Positions 61,861 through 64,000 of a stretch of 64,000 nucleotides of DNA are shown here, in pieces. Each line of letters opens with the position of its first letter. Within the stretch, counting starts at the first letter, position 1. Under the pieces are notes generated by a model that saw nothing but the letters and a program-made list of their open reading frames with translations, was not told the DNA's origin and did not search any database. Made by a program: the position numbers and the translations under genes. This DNA is from Blepharisma japonicum (lineage: Eukaryota > Ciliophora > Heterotrichea > Heterotrichida > Blepharismidae), in assembly GCA_949751835.1 (NCBI GenBank), contig CATKHK010000132.1:19048-83047 (forward strand), written 5' to 3'.

Positions 61861-63445
61861 ATGTCACACCGACATATAACACCAAAAGCAGTTACAAGCC
61901 CTATTGTATCTCACAAATCTGAAGCTATATCAAATTCTAATATTTATTTTTATCGAGAGCATAGACCGGAGCATACATGCTTTATAAATGTAAATGATTA
62001 TTCTAAGAGCTTAATGCAAATTCATTCAGAGGAATTTGCACAAAAGCAATTTTGGATTCTTTGTGCACTCCCAAATAATAAAGTTCTTTGCTTTTGGCAT
62101 CATAATCAGAAGGATTCAAGCATTTTATTTTCTTTAGATTCTCAAGGGAATATATTTAAATTTAAAATACCATCACATAAGGAAATATCAAGAGCGATTG
62201 CAGTTTATTATAAAAATGATATGGTATATATATTTGGGTTTAAAAAGTGATATAAGCTAGATATGTATAGAAATATTTATTTTACTATTTTTGGGGGAAA
62301 TAATCATACTTATTATTCGTGTGCATTGATTAATGATTATGTCATTATTTCAAATGATTGAAATTGCCACACTTTTGAAGTTTATGATATTTTGACTAAT
62401 TCTAAATCTACTATGACCACTATTGATATAGGCGGGCCAAAGCATTTGTTTACACTTCAAGAAAATCTATATGCTGTTGATTCTGATGGATATTTATACT
62501 CTATAGGTCTGTGAAATTGGAATGAATGAAAATATAGTAAGTCAAAATCTTTTAAAACATAATTAATAAAAAATTTATTAAAAATAATGTTTTTATAAAT
62601 GAAAATTTATGGGAGTCGTTAAGAGGTGGGGAATTGATAAGTTTTCTTATTGGCTATATTACCATAATGATGTTTATATTATGACTCTTAACCAAGATAT
62701 GATAAAGTTTGAATTGAGACATAATAAAATCGATGCAGAGATAAGTCAAACTAATCCAGATATTGTCAGTGGCATTCATAGATTAGACAGCTCAGTAATT
62801 TTTGAAAAGACACTAAAATCATTCCTGCCTTCATGGAGAGATCTGCTTAGTCCTACAATAATTGCTGCCATAAACCTAATTTGAAGCTTAATCGTATTGC
62901 AAAAGCAAAATCTTGGACTTTTCCCTTCAGTTTTGAATAAAAGTCCAGGTAATGAAAAATGATTTGATAATTTAGAAGTTAATGAAAGATTAAATTATTT
63001 TTTCGAAATTTTTAAAAAAGACCCAAGAACTATAAAAATTATTATTTTGATTTCAATGCCAAAGAAAAAACTAATTGATTATGATAGGCTAGTTGAAAAG
63101 GTTAGTATGATTCGTAGAAGTATAGATTTGAATCATAATTGGATAAAATTGAAAAAAGATATTATTGTTCTTAGCCCTGCAGTTATTTTTAGGAATGTGA
63201 CAATTGAAACATCAAATCAATTTAATGAATTTGTGATTGAAATAGCTCACGTTTTAAATTCCATTTTGAATAAGGCGGTATTTATGCTATGGGGAAAAGA
63301 GGCAAGAAACCATTCAGCATTTATTGACCAATCTAAGCATCTTGTAATAAGAAATGCCAGCTTGCTATCAACAAATGAAGAGAAAATCAAAAAGCTTCAA
63401 GATTCCAAGCAGTTTCAATTAGCATATTCATTTATTTATCACTAG
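61861..63445 (+). pseudogene. Propeller/UDG-fold array member 3 interrupted by a 73-bp insertion
   Basis: The 5' part (61861-62533) is open and close to member 1. At 62534 a 73-bp AT-rich insertion shifts the frame and adds a TAA at 62560. The 3' part (62607-63445) then continues in the shifted frame to the normal end (stop TAG), with the UDG-like region whole: FPSVLNKSPGNEKWF, TIKIIILISMPKKK, IIVLSPA, VFMLWGKEA, DQSKHLVIRNASLLS. Without the insertion the gene would be open and ~504 residues. Either it is broken, or the insertion is removed from DNA or RNA, or two proteins are made. Confidence 0.7.
62534..62606 (+). mobile_element. 73-bp insertion between 9-bp direct repeats
   Basis: The 9-mer AATGAAAAT occurs at 62525-62533 and again at 62598-62606, flanking the extra sequence; member 1 has one copy at the same place. 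The insert is ~85% A/T, begins ATAGTAAGTC and has no coding content. Length, AT-content and flanking repeat fit a retained internal eliminated sequence or a small MITE with target-site duplication. A slippage-type duplication is less likely, because the insert is not a copy of flanking DNA. A GTAAGT at 62537 could be a splice donor, but 79 nt is far longer than other introns here. Confidence 0.5.
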
Positions 63446-63801
63446 AAGTATAATTAATTATTATAAAAATATATGATTAAGGGTTTAAAATTTTTTCATA
63501 AGTTTATGCAATAAATGCCAAATAAGCTCTTCATAATCTAAAAAGAATTTGGATGCTTAATATAGTAAATATGATAATGCTTATTTATAAATTTAAAATG
63601 ACCATAAGTTAGCCATTTTAAATTTTACTAAAATCAAATCGATATGAAGCTTTAAGAATTTCTTGTAGAGCCATCATTCATATCTCCAAACTTAGTAAAT
63701 GCAAGTTCATTTAATTATAGTGAATATAATAATTCTGATTTAAAATTTAACCGACTGCTACATACATGACGTAAACAACTTTATTTTAATCCTTACTCAC
63801 T
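63446..63801 (+). other. Intergenic, no gene seen
   Basis: 356 bp of AT-rich sequence between the last array member and the gene at the right edge. No relic recognised. Confidence 0.45.
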
Positions 63802-64000
63802 CTAAACTTTTTTAAAAATGAAGAGACGAAAACATTTTACTGGCGATTCACTAGGCCCAAATGCCGACCAAGCATTGGGAATTGATAGTGAAGGCTTGTT
63901 ATTTTGTTCTTCAACTTCGACTGATACTTTACCTACAATTGTGGAGTCAACGATAATGGAAAGTTCTGATTTTGAAGGCTCCATTCCACCTTTTATTGAT
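63802..64000 (-). CDS. C-terminal end of an unknown protein, cut by window edge
   Basis: The minus-strand frame is open from the edge to a TAG at 63802. It ends in a beta-rich stretch (STIVGKVSVEVEEQ, SLSIPNAWSAFGPSE, VKCFRLFIFKKV). The plus strand is also open here (MKRRKHFTGDSLG..), but its composition is less protein-like. Product unknown. Confidence 0.4.
   Translation of the reverse strand, partial: SIKGGMEPSKSELSIIVDSTIVGKVSVEVEEQNNKPSLSIPNAWSAFGPSESPVKCFRLFIFKKV

Noticed and set aside
62537-62615. 79-nt intron (GTAAGT..GAG) in array member 3
   Set aside because: All other introns are 15-16 nt, and splicing here would delete two conserved residues. The 9-bp direct repeats fit an insertion better.
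1-64000. Telomere repeats, CRISPR arrays, bacterial operons or ribosome binding sites
   Set aside because: No CCCTAACA-type repeat run, no regular spacer arrays, and the gene structure is eukaryotic throughout.
63835-64000. Plus-strand open frame at the right edge
   Set aside because: The minus-strand frame over the same bases has a more protein-like beta-rich sequence and a natural TAG stop, so the minus strand was preferred; certainty is low.

Overview
The window looks like macronuclear DNA of a heterotrich ciliate close to Blepharisma. Three things point there. (1) Many genes read through TGA exactly where a family has a conserved tryptophan: MYB repeats, the MAP-kinase DMWSVG motif, RING-H2 CWH, HECT and tyrosine aminotransferase. 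Only TAA and TAG end genes. (2) The eight introns I could place are all 15 or 16 nt, with GT..AG ends. (3) The DNA is AT-rich and gene-dense, with intergenic gaps often under 100 bp. The genus is an inference; the code and the introns are read directly from the sequence.

Left part (1 to about 31.2 kb): compact, mostly single-copy genes. In order: C-terminal part of a cation/Ca2+ exchanger (NCLX-like), a Cys-rich coiled-coil protein, a small two-exon gene, a divergent actin-like protein, an acylated mini-HECT ligase, tyrosine aminotransferase, a large mitochondrial protein with a RAP-like tail, a basic Ser-rich protein, an alpha-MPP-like M16 protein, a C2H2 zinc-finger protein, an LRR protein, the RNase MRP RNA gene, a secreted FN3 + ILEI/FAM3-type protein, a twin CX9C protein, a coiled-coil protein, a Nup214/159-like FG nucleoporin, a TDY MAP kinase, an internally duplicated secreted protein, a TMEM209-like protein, an R1R2R3 MYB, a MAPEG protein, a BAH-PHD protein, a small membrane-anchored protein and a secreted RNase T2. 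Two further structured-RNA candidates lie in gaps near 18.4 and 29.8 kb.

Right part (about 31.2 to 64 kb): expansion and decay. It holds a coiled-coil gene, three tandem secreted paralogues, a zone of broken gene fragments that includes a frameshifted UBA-like gene, and two tandem voltage-sensor/nucleotide-cyclase fusions. The first cyclase looks active. The second has lost its metal-binding and transition-state residues and has expanded a linker repeat to seven copies. Then come an LNR-TM-RING protein, a B-box-like TPR protein, a gene whose 3' half recurs as a broken copy 5 kb away, an inverted pair of two-intron Rab-like GTPases around a zinc-knuckle coiled-coil gene, and a tandem array of three genes. 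These three join a propeller-like N-terminal region to a C-terminal domain resembling family-1 uracil-DNA glycosylase, but without its catalytic motifs. One array member is intact, one has a nonsense codon, and one carries a 73-bp insertion between 9-bp direct repeats.

The strongest candidates for something undescribed are the propeller/pseudo-UDG array and the active-cyclase/pseudo-cyclase pair with its 57-residue linker repeats. All family assignments come from reading the sequence; no database search was run.
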